From NCBI GenBank assembly GCA_900095095.1, contig FMBT01000301.1:310001-374000 (forward strand): a stretch of DNA of 64,000 nt, written 5' to 3'. The translations under genes were made by a program, and so were the position numbers. The notes under the pieces are model-generated. The model worked only from the letters and a program-made list of their open reading frames with translations. It had not been told where the DNA came from and did no database searches. This document shows positions 22,201 to 32,400 of this stretch, piece by piece. Source of the stretch: Fragilariopsis cylindrus CCMP1102. Taxonomy: Eukaryota > Bacillariophyta > Bacillariophyceae > Bacillariales > Bacillariaceae. Positions within the stretch are counted from its first letter, which is position 1, and each line of letters starts with the position of its first letter.

Positions 22201-23935
22201 TCAGCTGAAGAATCTCATCGTGCAACTCTTGCACAACATCCTACGAGTATTCCTGTAGGAACGATTCGATTGGGTGGTGATAATGAGGATGATGATGATG
22301 ACGACGACGATGATAGTATGATGATATCTTCATCGACTTCAACACGAATGCAGGCGTCATTATTAAGTCCCGATGGTAAATTTTTAGCTGTTTCAAATGC
22401 AACATCGACGTATGTATTCCATTTGAAGCAAGCTGGAGAAAACGAGGACGGTTCTGTACGACTCGAACCAATGAAGTTACATCTTCCATCCGTGGTCCAA
22501 AATGTATCTGCTACAGTATTTCATTTTGTCGGCGATGATTTGTACGTTGGTAATTCCGATAACCGTAAGGTTCATATCGTCCGTTTGAAAACCGATGCGA
22601 CCGTTACTAAGAAGGACAAGGATTGTATGGATGTCGATGTCGACGACGATGACGATACTACTTCTTCGACAATGTTCATGCATTCCGTTTCCTTACCGGA
22701 ATCCCAACCAAATTCAAATGATGATAATAATTGGGCAATCAGTCTTCCGATTCAATCAATTCATTCTAGTGAGGATGGCAAATTCATGGTAACCATGAGT
22801 CGTACTCAAGATAATGCTATTCATATTTTTCATCGCAAGAATAAAAAGTCATTGTATGAACATTATTGGACTTTACCATCTCTTGGTAGTGCAAACGATT
22901 CACGTCCGGCTGCTATAGCTATTGTTGATGGAAACAAATTAGCTGTTGCAACGTATCAATCACATTTGTACCTATTTGATATTGAATCAAAAAGATTGAA
23001 CGAATGGAGTGAACAAAATGGTTTTCCGATTAAGGATAATAAATGGACAGATAACTCACTTTGTGGTAGAGGTTATCCACTTCGTTTGATCCCATTACAA
23101 CAACAAAAGGATCGTATTATTATGGTACGTAGTATATCTAAATTGATGAATGATGCATTAACGAACGAAAGAACGATGGAAACGCACCATGTTATTCCCC
23201 ATTATTTGAGTCATCTACTCTCTTGGGGCTTGTCAATGTTGCAACATTATAATTTGATCACCTTCTGCCCGTTCCAAGAGCACTTCTCAGCTAGGAATGG
23301 TATAGTTGGAGGTCACATCTTGTTCTTTAACTAAAATATCTTCCTTTATTTTCGCAGTATGTCCGTACCGTATCTCACAAAACATCGTCCATCCTCTTTC
23401 TCTTTCTATTACGATCTTCAACTTTTGTGGCATACTGCAGGCTTCATTCGGAACATTTTGCGTTATTGATTTAAATAAATCCATGCCACGAGACTGTCGA
23501 ATTGTCCCAAAAAGACGTAAGCGGAGGAATCGTCGTAAATACCAAGCGATTGTGCACGAAGATGACGATGAAGACGACGAGGATGATAACGAGAAGGAAC
23601 TTTGGCTGGAGCCTCGTGTCATCAAAGTAGTGGAAGACGAATATTCGCATTGTGATGCTGATGGTGATGATAATGATACCCAGATGAAACAAGTTGCCAA
23701 AAAATCATCTTCATCAGTTAAAACTACCGCAGCAAATACACAGTCTATAATACCCAATGAAGTTTCTGATGAAGAAATCACTACAAGGAATTGTACGATT
23801 GTATCACATTACAAGAATATGCTATACACTGAATTCCTTGGACCTAAGGAGATGGTTGTAGTGGAACAACCGTGGTTGGATGTCGCAGAAACATTCCCAG
23901 CAGCCTTGCAAAGAAGAATCTACGGTGCTGATTAG
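19282..23935 (+). CDS. UTP4: UTP4/Cirhin-like WD40 protein of the small-subunit processome (two exons)
   Basis: Predicted join 19282..23124 and 23441..23935, about 1445 residues; animal and yeast UTP4 are about half that. Residues 1-425 are a Lys/Ser/Thr-rich basic extension, likely nuclear or nucleolar. The WD40 part starts at about 426 with ARVHRIRHMGYIPGSI, matching the UTP4 start (V-H-R-x-R-F-x-x-Y-x-P). Other family marks are AACEDGSVRVW, PHTHDVKAMSI and LLTGGIDTKICSY. Exon 2 supplies the conserved C-terminus FLGPKEMVVVEQPWLDV followed by R-I-Y-G. UTP4 is a UtpA/t-UTP subunit that helps start pre-18S rRNA processing in the nucleolus. The first reading frame alone runs on into the intron to 23334 and would give a false C-terminus. 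Ser, Asp and Asn runs are inserted in propeller loops. Confidence 0.88.
23125..23440 (+). other. Intron of the UTP4-like gene
   Basis: 316 bases, donor GTACGT and acceptor CTGCAG, phase 0 on both sides. Joining ...RIIM to ASFGTFCVIDLNK restores a continuous UTP4-like sequence. Confidence 0.85.
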
Positions 23936-25076
23936 CCACTTGTCGTTGAGTACAATATAACCACTGCTGGTACCATTAGTCGTTTTGATTATCGGACTGG
24001 TATAATGTATCTGCGCTTCTCGAGTCGACCGTAAATCGAATTGGACAATTTAAGGTAGGTTCTGTCATAACGACAAAATACTAATAATATGCAAGATTGC
24101 AGCGATGCTAGGACCTTTCCTCCATGTCCTTGACATTTCCTTAATTGAAACTTTGCTAGAATAAATACTTTCCTCATGTTTGAGCTGATCAGGATGTTTT
24201 GTATAAGACATGTTTATAAGTCGCTTGACCGGTATAGATTGAGACTACATTTTATCTTTGTGTTATTATTGCAATATACACACGCACTAAACCCTATAAT
24301 CGTTCCCTCTTCTATTTGTTTTTATGCCCCACCAGGTAAGCTTTCTATTGACGGGCCCAAGCCAAAGCAACAGCAAAATATAGCAAGAGAAAAAGAAACA
24401 AAAACACGCACACGCGAGCAAGAATGCAGCGATGCTTCGCTTTATATTGAACCGATTCCATGCCATCTCATAACCCTTAAACAGCCGGCCAAATCTTTAG
24501 TTATTGAGTTGTGTAACTCACAGGAGGGAGACAAAACTTAGTAACATTATCTTTAAATATGCGTTTTAATAAGATGCCATGTTTTAGAACGATTTATATT
24601 CTACTAGCTATTGTAGCTGCTGCTATTGTTGATATTACACAACCATTGTATTATCTTATCAGCTACCCTACTCTTTATGTCATCATCATCGTCGTCATCG
24701 TTACCAATCAAAAATTATTTAGAAGATTCATTCAATGCCGATAGCCGTAACGTCGTAGCAGCAGTAGCAGAATCGTCTCAAATTTTGCTACTTTACTTTT
24801 TCCTCCCAGTGAGTACACTTTTTCGTTCCTTATTCTTCTTTGAGGAATAGTTATCATTGTCGCCGTCATTGTCATCATCCGTCGACACAGCGGTAACAAC
24901 AAGATCGTGGTCACTGTCCACTGAGTAAGTTTCTGCCGCTGCCGCTGTCGATGGAAAAGATGCCGATGTACTTGGTACTGATGCCGGCCCACCTTCTCGT
25001 CCTGTAGTAGTACTATTATCTTCCTCCTCTAGTGAAGATGACGGAAAGGGCGAAAAAGATTGGAGTGACGTTACCG
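23936..25076. other. Convergent intergenic region, possible unplaced 3' exon
   Basis: Lies between the 3' ends of two convergent genes. On the minus strand about 24793-25116 there is an open stretch rich in Ser, Asp and Glu, with the same style as the gene at 25077-26600 but in another frame. It may be a 3' exon of that gene, but no convincing splice pair was found. The plus-strand frame at 24176-24541 has no recognisable features. Confidence 0.3.
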
Positions 25077-26600
25077 TTAATCCACGAACATGCGATAACG
25101 CTTTATCCCTGCCCAATTATGATTTGATTGATCACCGCCGTGTTGCTTTTCTGATTCTTTTGGTGATATTGTTGACTCCGAAGCCGATTTAGTTTTTATC
25201 ATTGGTCCATTATTATTAAGCATCATATTTCTAGTACGAATCTTATTCCGTCGTACATCAATAAGCGTCGAATCATCAATTGTAGCCAATTGCTGTAATT
25301 CATCCTCCCTTTTCTCGCCAACAACAACGCCAACATTGCTATATGTTCTTTTTGCTCTGTTGATACTAGGTATTTCATTCATCGATCGAGATAATGTAGC
25401 AGATGTGCGATATAGAACATCTCTATCGGATACCAATCGAACGATACTGCTGGCAGGATCGGTATTACTAATATTTGGAGAGTACGGAGCTGAAGACATT
25501 GTGTTTCTACTGTTGCTAGATGGCGATGGCAGTGGTGGAGCTGTCGCTCCTTCACCAGCGGTAGTATTGCTATCATAATTTCTCAAAAACGACGAAGATA
25601 ACGGAAGGTTGGGATTATTGCTATTACTCTCTCCTCCAGGTGATCTAGAAGAACGTATACCGAATGAGGATTGCCGTAACGACGACGATGACGACGATCC
25701 ACCACGTGCTATTGCTGCAATTTTTGAAATATTTCGCATATGTTCATAGTATGCTGGATAGGTATTTCCTGCCGCTGGTGGTAAGTTTGGTGGAACAGTG
25801 GGTGGATGATATGGACCTGCTTGTTCTAAATCAAATAGCAGTCCTCTCAACTGTTTTCCAGGATCTGTGCGCATCGATGGTGTTGTGGTTGTTGTTCTTC
25901 TAGATTGTGATCTCCGTATTGTTGTTTGTGATGAAGATCCCGCTTGTTGTAAATCAGAAAGTAATCGTGTACGAATTGATGTAGATGATGACGCTGAAGG
26001 TATCGTCGATGATCCTAGTGTTGATGCTGCATATATTGGTTGAGACACAATTGTAGCAGTGGCAGTTGGGGAATCAGAGATAGATGATCTGGTGACATCA
26101 ACCCCCCGATCACTACCCCTATCGTCGTCGTCGTCGTCGTTCTGAGCATTACTAGCCCGAGGAATATTTCTGGACAAACCGCCAAAGAATGGAGATTCAG
26201 GTTCCGTCATTGATGTCGATGTCGAGGAAGGTGGTGTTGGCATTTTCCGTCTTGGTTGTTTCTGATTCTGTTTCAAATTATGCTGTTGCTGTTGCTGTTG
26301 TTGTTCTTGTTCTTGTTCTTGTTCTTGTTGTTGTTCTTGTTGTTGTTCTTGAGATACCATTCGCTCGTGACAGCTAACACTACCGAGAGGTTCGATGGAT
26401 TTCTTTTTTCGATGCGGCGATGCGAGACCTTGTTTGTGCGTTAGAGAAGTAGTAATATAACACCAGTCCATCATCGTCGGCATAGAATTGCTTCTACGTA
26501 TCGAGAGTTTTGGTACATCTTCAGTTAAGAGGTTGTTGTATAGAAACGGATCTGATACGGAATGGACATCGCTTGATGATGTTTTCACAATTGTGTCCAT
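25077..26600 (-). CDS. Unknown Ser/Gln-rich protein (about 507 aa)
   Basis: The open frame begins with GTG at 26621, but the first ATG is at 26600. No known domain was recognised. Visible features are an R-R-S-N-S-M-P basic/phospho-site-like motif near residue 35, a Q/E run at about 84-108, and a phrase of the form R-x-L-L-x-D-L-x-Q-A-G occurring twice (about 209 and 251) about 42 residues apart. After the second copy comes the most ordered-looking stretch: P-Y-H-P-P-T-V-P-P-N-L, then YPAYYEHMRNISKIAAIARGG. The rest is Ser/Thr/Asn-rich. No signal peptide or membrane helix is seen, so a cytosolic or nuclear phosphoprotein is plausible. The 3' end may be incomplete (see the region just downstream). 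Confidence 0.6.
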   Translation of the reverse strand: MDTIVKTSSSDVHSVSDPFLYNNLLTEDVPKLSIRRSNSMPTMMDWCYITTSLTHKQGLASPHRKKKSIEPLGSVSCHERMVSQEQQQEQQQEQEQEQEQQQQQQQHNLKQNQKQPRRKMPTPPSSTSTSMTEPESPFFGGLSRNIPRASNAQNDDDDDDRGSDRGVDVTRSSISDSPTATATIVSQPIYAASTLGSSTIPSASSSTSIRTRLLSDLQQAGSSSQTTIRRSQSRRTTTTTPSMRTDPGKQLRGLLFDLEQAGPYHPPTVPPNLPPAAGNTYPAYYEHMRNISKIAAIARGGSSSSSSLRQSSFGIRSSRSPGGESNSNNPNLPLSSSFLRNYDSNTTAGEGATAPPLPSPSSNSRNTMSSAPYSPNISNTDPASSIVRLVSDRDVLYRTSATLSRSMNEIPSINRAKRTYSNVGVVVGEKREDELQQLATIDDSTLIDVRRNKIRTRNMMLNNNGPMIKTKSASESTISPKESEKQHGGDQSNHNWAGIKRYRMFVD

Positions 26601-27171
26601 TGTATAATACGTCACTCTCACCGTTCTTCTGCTATTCTTGATATTTTGTGATTTGATTTTGTAAATGTATTGTATTGTTCTAGTTTATAGCAGACGCGAC
26701 AATAATGATAATCTCAAATTGCAAACCGTTTAATAATAGCTGTTAACTTTGAACAATCTAATTGGAAATCTTTGCTTCTGACTGTTTCTTTCTAATTCTT
26801 GCGTAAGGTACACAAACGCGGACTTTCTTATCTTGTATGTTTTGTTTTTCAATGGACGAACGATAAACACATTTGATGAGTTTTGTATGTGGCATCCCAA
26901 TATGTAAACAATCAACGTACGTGTAACCGTATTTTAATCTTATCTGCTCCGTTGTATTGTGCTTGATGAGACTCAATACCGTTTACACATATCCGTTCGT
27001 GCACAAAAATTCCAAAAAAAAAGAGTTTTTGTGACTTGAATAACTTTCTTTGGCGCTCAAAAATGCTTGCATTTTCTTTCACACATCGCATTTAAGAAGT
27101 TAAAAATTTGAATGCGCGCGAGGCATATTTGTTTATAAAGACTTATTGGAACATCTATGAAAGCACGAATA
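26601..27171. other. Intergenic region, no gene seen
   Basis: Probably contains the promoter of the minus-strand gene starting at 26600. Two short minus-strand frames here have no coding character. Confidence 0.4.
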
Positions 27172-27403
27172 GGAGGGCGACTCGGGGGAAACGAGAATTT
27201 CGTCAAGCGAAACAAGAATTTTGCGTTTTCCAAAACGCAAAAATAACACGCACTAACGCTACAAAATTACACGAAGATCTTAAGGGTTCAACGCGCTTTT
27301 TTTTGAGAATAACACGTGAATTCCTCGCGCAAATTTGCGTTTTGGAAAACGCAAAATTTTTGTTTCGCTTGACAAAATTCTCGTTTCCCCCGAACCGCCC
27401 TCC
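27172..27403. mobile_element. Foldback MITE flanked by TA
   Basis: A 232-bp element whose ends are inverted repeats of about 72 bp. The left arm starts GGAGGGCGACTCGGGGGAAA at 27172 and the reverse complement of the right end starts GGAGGGCGGTTCGGGGGAAA at 27403; the arms differ at only a few positions. It is flanked by TA (27170-27171 and 27404-27405), the target-site duplication of Tc1/mariner-type transposons. The centre is about 85 bp with no coding capacity. A non-autonomous mariner-like MITE is the best fit. Confidence 0.8.
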
Positions 27404-27808
27404 TAACAACATATATAACTTATAATCAATAAAAATATCACAAACACGAAATGAAAATTTCAAATTTCCAAAATTTCTTCTCATTCGATTTCATTATTAT
27501 CGTTAACTATAAAAAACAAACAAAATAAATTTAATAGTCAATAATGGACGTTCCATTCGTGAATGAAAGCTTTGTTGAATGTAGGGATTTGACGATGATT
27601 TTATCATAAACGATTTAACCTGTTCTTGAAACATTTGGAGAAGATTTTTCTTTCGTCAACAATGCAAACAAAATGAAGGTTTCAAATTTTTTCAAAATTC
27701 TTCTCAACTCGATTACTATTGATCGAAGGACATCTGCACTTCTCATAAAAAAGCTTTCCATCAAGAACAAATAGATAACACATAGACAAACACAAAACTA
27801 AAACTAAA
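27404..27808 (+). promoter_or_regulatory. 5' region of the arrestin-like gene
   Basis: AT-rich spacer between the MITE and the ATG at 27809, ending in an ACAAA/ACTAAA-rich leader. The phrase AAAATTTCAAATTT followed by a TTCTTCTCA word occurs twice (about 27450 and 27680). Confidence 0.3.
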
Positions 27809-28519
27809 ATGGGAAATCATACATCCACTCCAATGATGTCGTGTCATTTAGGAGAATGCGATAACAGCAAGAACACGACAAAGAATCTTTTATGTCCCGG
27901 TGACACTATCCGTGGTACGATCAAATTAACCGTCCCAGGAGTTAACGGCAACTACTTAAAAGTTCTTCGTGAATCCTTTGATGGGATATCGATCGATGTT
28001 GCAGGTGTCGAATACGTCGTGATGCCACCAACCTCAACGAAGGAGAAAGAAGAGCAACAGCAACAACAGCAATCACGACGATGGCTGAAACCCACTCATA
28101 ATGTCATTCGATTGAAAGCGTCTGTAGCTGACTTTAATGATAAAGACAAAAACTATGATTCATCTTGCGGCCAATATTATTACCCTTTCGAAATTGATTT
28201 ACCTACCAATGCTTCTTACAAAAAACACGAAAGAATTGCTATCGAAAAAGCATTATCATCATCGTCGCCATTATCGTTATCGTCAAAGAAAACGCCAATG
28301 TTGTTGCCGTTGTATTCATCAACCTCAAGTGTGTCATCATCTTCTTCTGTACCTTCTGGTATCTTACTTCGTCACAACAGCAGTAACGACGAAGTTTCGG
28401 ATGGTTGTCGTAATGATAGCACTAATGGCAACAAGGACAACAAAGATGACAATAACCTATCTTTATCATTCCGAAGAAAGACCATAAGTTTGAAGGAATT
28501 ATACCCGATGGGTATATAG
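27809..28519 (+). CDS. Arrestin-like N-lobe protein with N-myristoylation motif (236 aa)
   Basis: Starts at ATG 27809 with MGNHTST, which fits the N-myristoylation consensus (Gly2, Ser/Thr at 6). Residues about 25-135 resemble an arrestin N-terminal beta-sandwich: LLCPGDTIRGTIKLTVPG (the P-G-D/E-T-I-x-G-x-I turn), LRESFDGISIDVAGVEYVV, and the closing YYYPFEIDLP, which corresponds to the F-P-F-x-F-x-L-P strand. A Q-run and spacer interrupt the middle. After this the protein becomes Ser/Asn/Asp-rich and stops at residue 236, so only about half an arrestin fold is encoded unless a further exon was missed. Arrestin-domain proteins act as membrane-cargo or signalling adaptors; a membrane-attached adaptor is the inference here. 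Confidence 0.5.
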   Translation: MGNHTSTPMMSCHLGECDNSKNTTKNLLCPGDTIRGTIKLTVPGVNGNYLKVLRESFDGISIDVAGVEYVVMPPTSTKEKEEQQQQQQSRRWLKPTHNVIRLKASVADFNDKDKNYDSSCGQYYYPFEIDLPTNASYKKHERIAIEKALSSSSPLSLSSKKTPMLLPLYSSTSSVSSSSSVPSGILLRHNSSNDEVSDGCRNDSTNGNKDNKDDNNLSLSFRRKTISLKELYPMGI

Positions 28520-28561
28520 GATTGTCATCTATCAGTAAGCCACTTAATAATAGAGCTAGGG

Positions 28562-28634
28562 CTGGCTCCGTCGTAAGCCAGGTGTCAGACTAACGACAGA
28601 CACAGACGTTAAGTGCTATGCTCGGGGAGAGCAT
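28562..28634 (+). ncRNA. Cluster of three hairpins, possible structured 3' UTR or ncRNA
   Basis: Three back-to-back perfect stems lie just after the arrestin-like stop codon: CTGGCT/AGCCAG (28562-28581, loop 8), GTGTC/GACAC (28582-28603, loop 12) and ATGCTC/GAGCAT (28618-28634, loop 5). The segment is more GC-rich than its AT-rich surroundings. It is not a tRNA (no T-loop) and no known ribozyme core was recognised. It could be a 3' UTR structure, a small RNA or chance. Confidence 0.35.
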
Positions 28635-29446
28635 GAATTATATAGACTAAATTTTGTATGCTAGCTAGCCTGATATTATCAAGTAAAGAAGTATTTACCT
28701 GTATAGATAATTATAGTAATGAGTGTTAATAATAATGTTTAATTTATAAATTGTTTGAAGGTTTGATATCTTCAAAGCTACTTCATCACAGAAAACAATT
28801 AAATAGCTGAGATTTAACCCCATCTATTTGTAACAACAGCAGCACGCCATCTCTTATTTTCTTCCTATTGTGCCGTTCATTGCATGCTGTTGTTTCGTAA
28901 TAGCTGGTGTACGGTATAACAAATCACCGCCGACGTTGACATAGCTCTCCTTCCTTAATCCCTTGCGGATTGTCGTTCACTAGTCATCAGTAGTATAATT
29001 AACTATTCTACCAAAAGAATGGAAGTAGTCGAAACGATCATTTAAACCCTACAAAAAGACCATCGTCGACGACTATCGGTGTTCTCAATGTATATGCTCT
29101 ATTATTGCTCTTGTTTTGATGCGATGTTAAAACAGATCTCATTCCTCGCGCTGTAGCGATAAACGCACGATAGAAATCCGCGCAACAAAATCGAACCGTG
29201 GTTCGACCCACTTCTGCAATTAAACTGTATTTATTGCAGTACTATAGCACTGCATATAATATGCATGGATCAAACGTTAAGATTTTGATTTATTATAGAA
29301 CATCATATTTATATTATATGCTCTATTTTATCTTTGAATATTGTGAAATCAATCACATAATATCTAATAGTACACGTCCTAAGGAGTAAAGTAGAGTTCA
29401 ATGTAGGCCAAATAAATTTCGCTACGCACTACTGTACTCGTAGTAT
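28635..29446. other. Convergent intergenic region, no gene seen
   Basis: Lies between the ends of the arrestin-like gene and the giant minus-strand gene. No coding or RNA gene could be supported. Confidence 0.4.
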
Positions 29447-32400
29447 TTATTGATCGGGATTTCCTTCCATTTGATGAAGGAAATCGTATGTAGATTTGAA
29501 TCTTGGTGGTGGCTTTCTAGAAGAAGATCCAGCTGATGCTACTACCGAATGTGATGATAGTTGTGTTCGTTGCGGTGATATAGGGGACGTAATCGATGAA
29601 GAATCTTCCATTGAACGGGATGCCATAATTGGCGTCGGTGACGGTGACTGTGTTAGGGAAGAAGATCGAGGATAGAACATTTCGTCGTCGTCGTCGTCGT
29701 CGTCTTCGTCATTAGATCTTCCCCATGATGATAGAGATTGTCGAAAATTTTGACATGCTGCTTGAGGTCTATTAGTAATACCAGCAGCCGAAGCAGCAGT
29801 AGCGTTTCTCGTCAATAGACTGTTCGTAGCGACAAGCTCACAAGCAGCATCGATAGTGCTACTTCTTTCACTAATTACGTCTGTTATGGCTGAGGCTACG
29901 GGCGTTCGTACTGATATCTCATCATCTTCTTCTTCCTCTTCTTCATTAGGAATTTCATCAATCGTATCTTCAGAAGAACTAAGATGGATACCACTCACCC
30001 CCTTGCTTATAGCAGATAACGATCTCGTCGTAAAGATACTACTTCTGGCAGGAGAATCACGGAACGATACACTTCCTCGAGAAGAAAACGACGAATCCAT
30101 TGGTGTAGTCATGAACGACGTCCTTCCCGTTCTTGAACTGATCGTGTCGGCACTCAGAGCCAACGACTCGGTAAGATGAGAATATCGACTGTTCTTGGAT
30201 TTGTCTTGACTCCAGGCCAATGATAGTGCAGGGACATCCTTATCGTCAACATATTTCGTTGCCTGTATGAAGTTTTTCTTGTACTGCCCAGATGCTTGAA
30301 AATAAAAAACTGCAACTAATATTAGAAAGGACCCCAGTGTGATCAGTAGCGAGCTGGGTAACGAAGCTTGAATTCTATTACATTGCGCCTCTGTCGGTTC
30401 GGCGATTCCTATGGAGGTCAAAATATCAAAAATACCTGTCAGTATACAGCAATAGAGATGAATAGAGTATGAAACAATCGATCCAAGCTGCCATACTCCG
30501 ATACAGACAGAAATGAAATATATCTCCATATGTTTCCATTTGTATAGACGAAAGTATGACGGTAATCCACACCCTTCGTGTCCAAAGGTAGGCTTAGTCT
30601 CGTCGTCGTCACCATCGTTGGCGAGAGTATCCTGTCGTTCTTTTCGTTCTCGAATCTTTTGCTGTATAAATTGATATGCCTTGATGACAAACGTAAGAGA
30701 TACTGAAACACCGGCAGCGAATAAGAGCAAACCGAGACCGATGTAATCTGCTTTAGTAACACAAACAAATCGTGCCTTAAACAGTATCCCACTAATTACT
30801 AAAAACACTCCATACTCGGAAACAGCCTCTTCGTATGTATTCTCTGATTCGATAGCTATTCCACCAATGGATGAAATATCAAAAGCAATGGCAGGAGCAA
30901 ATACGCACCCAATAATAAATACAGTCGCAATAGTAATCGCAGCAAGGATGCCGCCCAAATGACCCCACCTGTAAACCTTCCATGAAGACATCCTGAGAAT
31001 CGATAGATTTGTTGGTATCTCCGAAAATGAGTCTACTACAGAACCAGAACGTGGTGAATCATTTAAGAAACCATTCTCAAAGGTATTCATAATGTCACCA
31101 TCCGTGATGCGAATCGAAGGTGGATCGATATCAAAGGAACAACTTCCTCCTAATAGTTGATCGTCAACCACTTGTGATATACTAATATCACCCTCTACAC
31201 TCTTACGAATTTCGGTAGCCTTGGTAACAGCAGTATCGTGATATTCTAAGAGAAATTGGGAGCTAACTCGAGACATACGTTGAGCAACGATAATACAATA
31301 ACATCCAAATTTTGGTACAATAATTGCCTTGAGTGCATAGTATACCCCGTCACTATCGATAGATTCATCTGGTCCTCCTATAAATACCAAAAGTACTGCA
31401 AATCCAAGGATCATAGTGAAGATATCAATAATACTAAGCCTTGCTAGGGCGTCAATCCAAAGAAGGGTCGTACCTCTACGCTTGACTCCGAGGTATTTCG
31501 GAGGAACCATCCAAATTACCAAAGACAGCAAAAGCTTTACATATGGCCATATTCCCGCAAAGATCCAGATTAAAATTACCATCTCGGCGCCACCATTGTC
31601 AAACGTAGTTTTGGTAGATTCAATAAATCGCTGTGCAAAGAAAACGAATGGTACATGAAGAAGTGAGCGACTGAGACAAATATTTGAAAAAAAATAACAA
31701 ACACAACTGAGGTCAGGAACTTACAAACTCAAGAAAGTTCTTTATGGTGAAACTCTGCCCAGCAAGTGTTACGTCAAGATTAATAACAGACAGTAACCCC
31801 AAATGACCTCCGAGGTACAATCCCATGTTCACAATAAGTAAGAATGGAACTCCCCATCGTATCGACTTGGGGATACATGGTGAGGCGAAAAGTGAGCTAG
31901 TATTCTCATCGAGCCATTCTTCCATCGACTGCTGTTTGTCTCGTTGGCAGTCGAGGAAAAAGCGCCCCTCGTTCGTAAGTGAATGCGTCCACTTTTTGTT
32001 TCGACGGGCGACTATTATTTTACCAAGTATTCCAATCAAAATAAGACAACCAGCGATAACAGAATTTGCAACGTTGAAATATTTTGGATTCTTCTTTTGC
32101 TCGGACGAAACAAGGCTAAATGCAGCGTCTGTCAACAAGATTGAATTTGTAAAGTCCGATGAATCATATTCACGATCATATTCACTAAGATGAGGACATC
32201 GTTTCTTTGATTCATTTACCATATCATTTAGAAACGTTCGCGCGAATCCAGAGTCCATAAGACCACTTGTCTGTTCTTTTATTGCAGCCGTTAAATCTTG
32301 TGGTTCGTAGAGAGATAGTAGCAGCTTATCAAAATCGGGACTGGTGCATGACGTACAGGCAATGTCCATATCGAAATCTCCTGTAGAATAACTTTGATCC

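Noticed and set aside
23306-23935. Separate 209-residue gene
   Set aside because: Its first 45 codons lie in intron sequence, and the rest is the conserved C-terminal exon of the UTP4-like gene.
24176-24541. 121-residue plus-strand gene
   Set aside because: No motif, no repeat style typical of local genes and no splice or promoter support; could be real but cannot be defended.
28562-28634. SECIS element or hammerhead ribozyme
   Set aside because: The hairpins lack the SECIS core (ATGA ... AA ... GA) and the hammerhead conserved core words; kept only as an unclassified structure.
29190-29215. tRNA T-arm-like GTGGTTCGACCCAC
   Set aside because: No acceptor, anticodon or D arm can be built around it.
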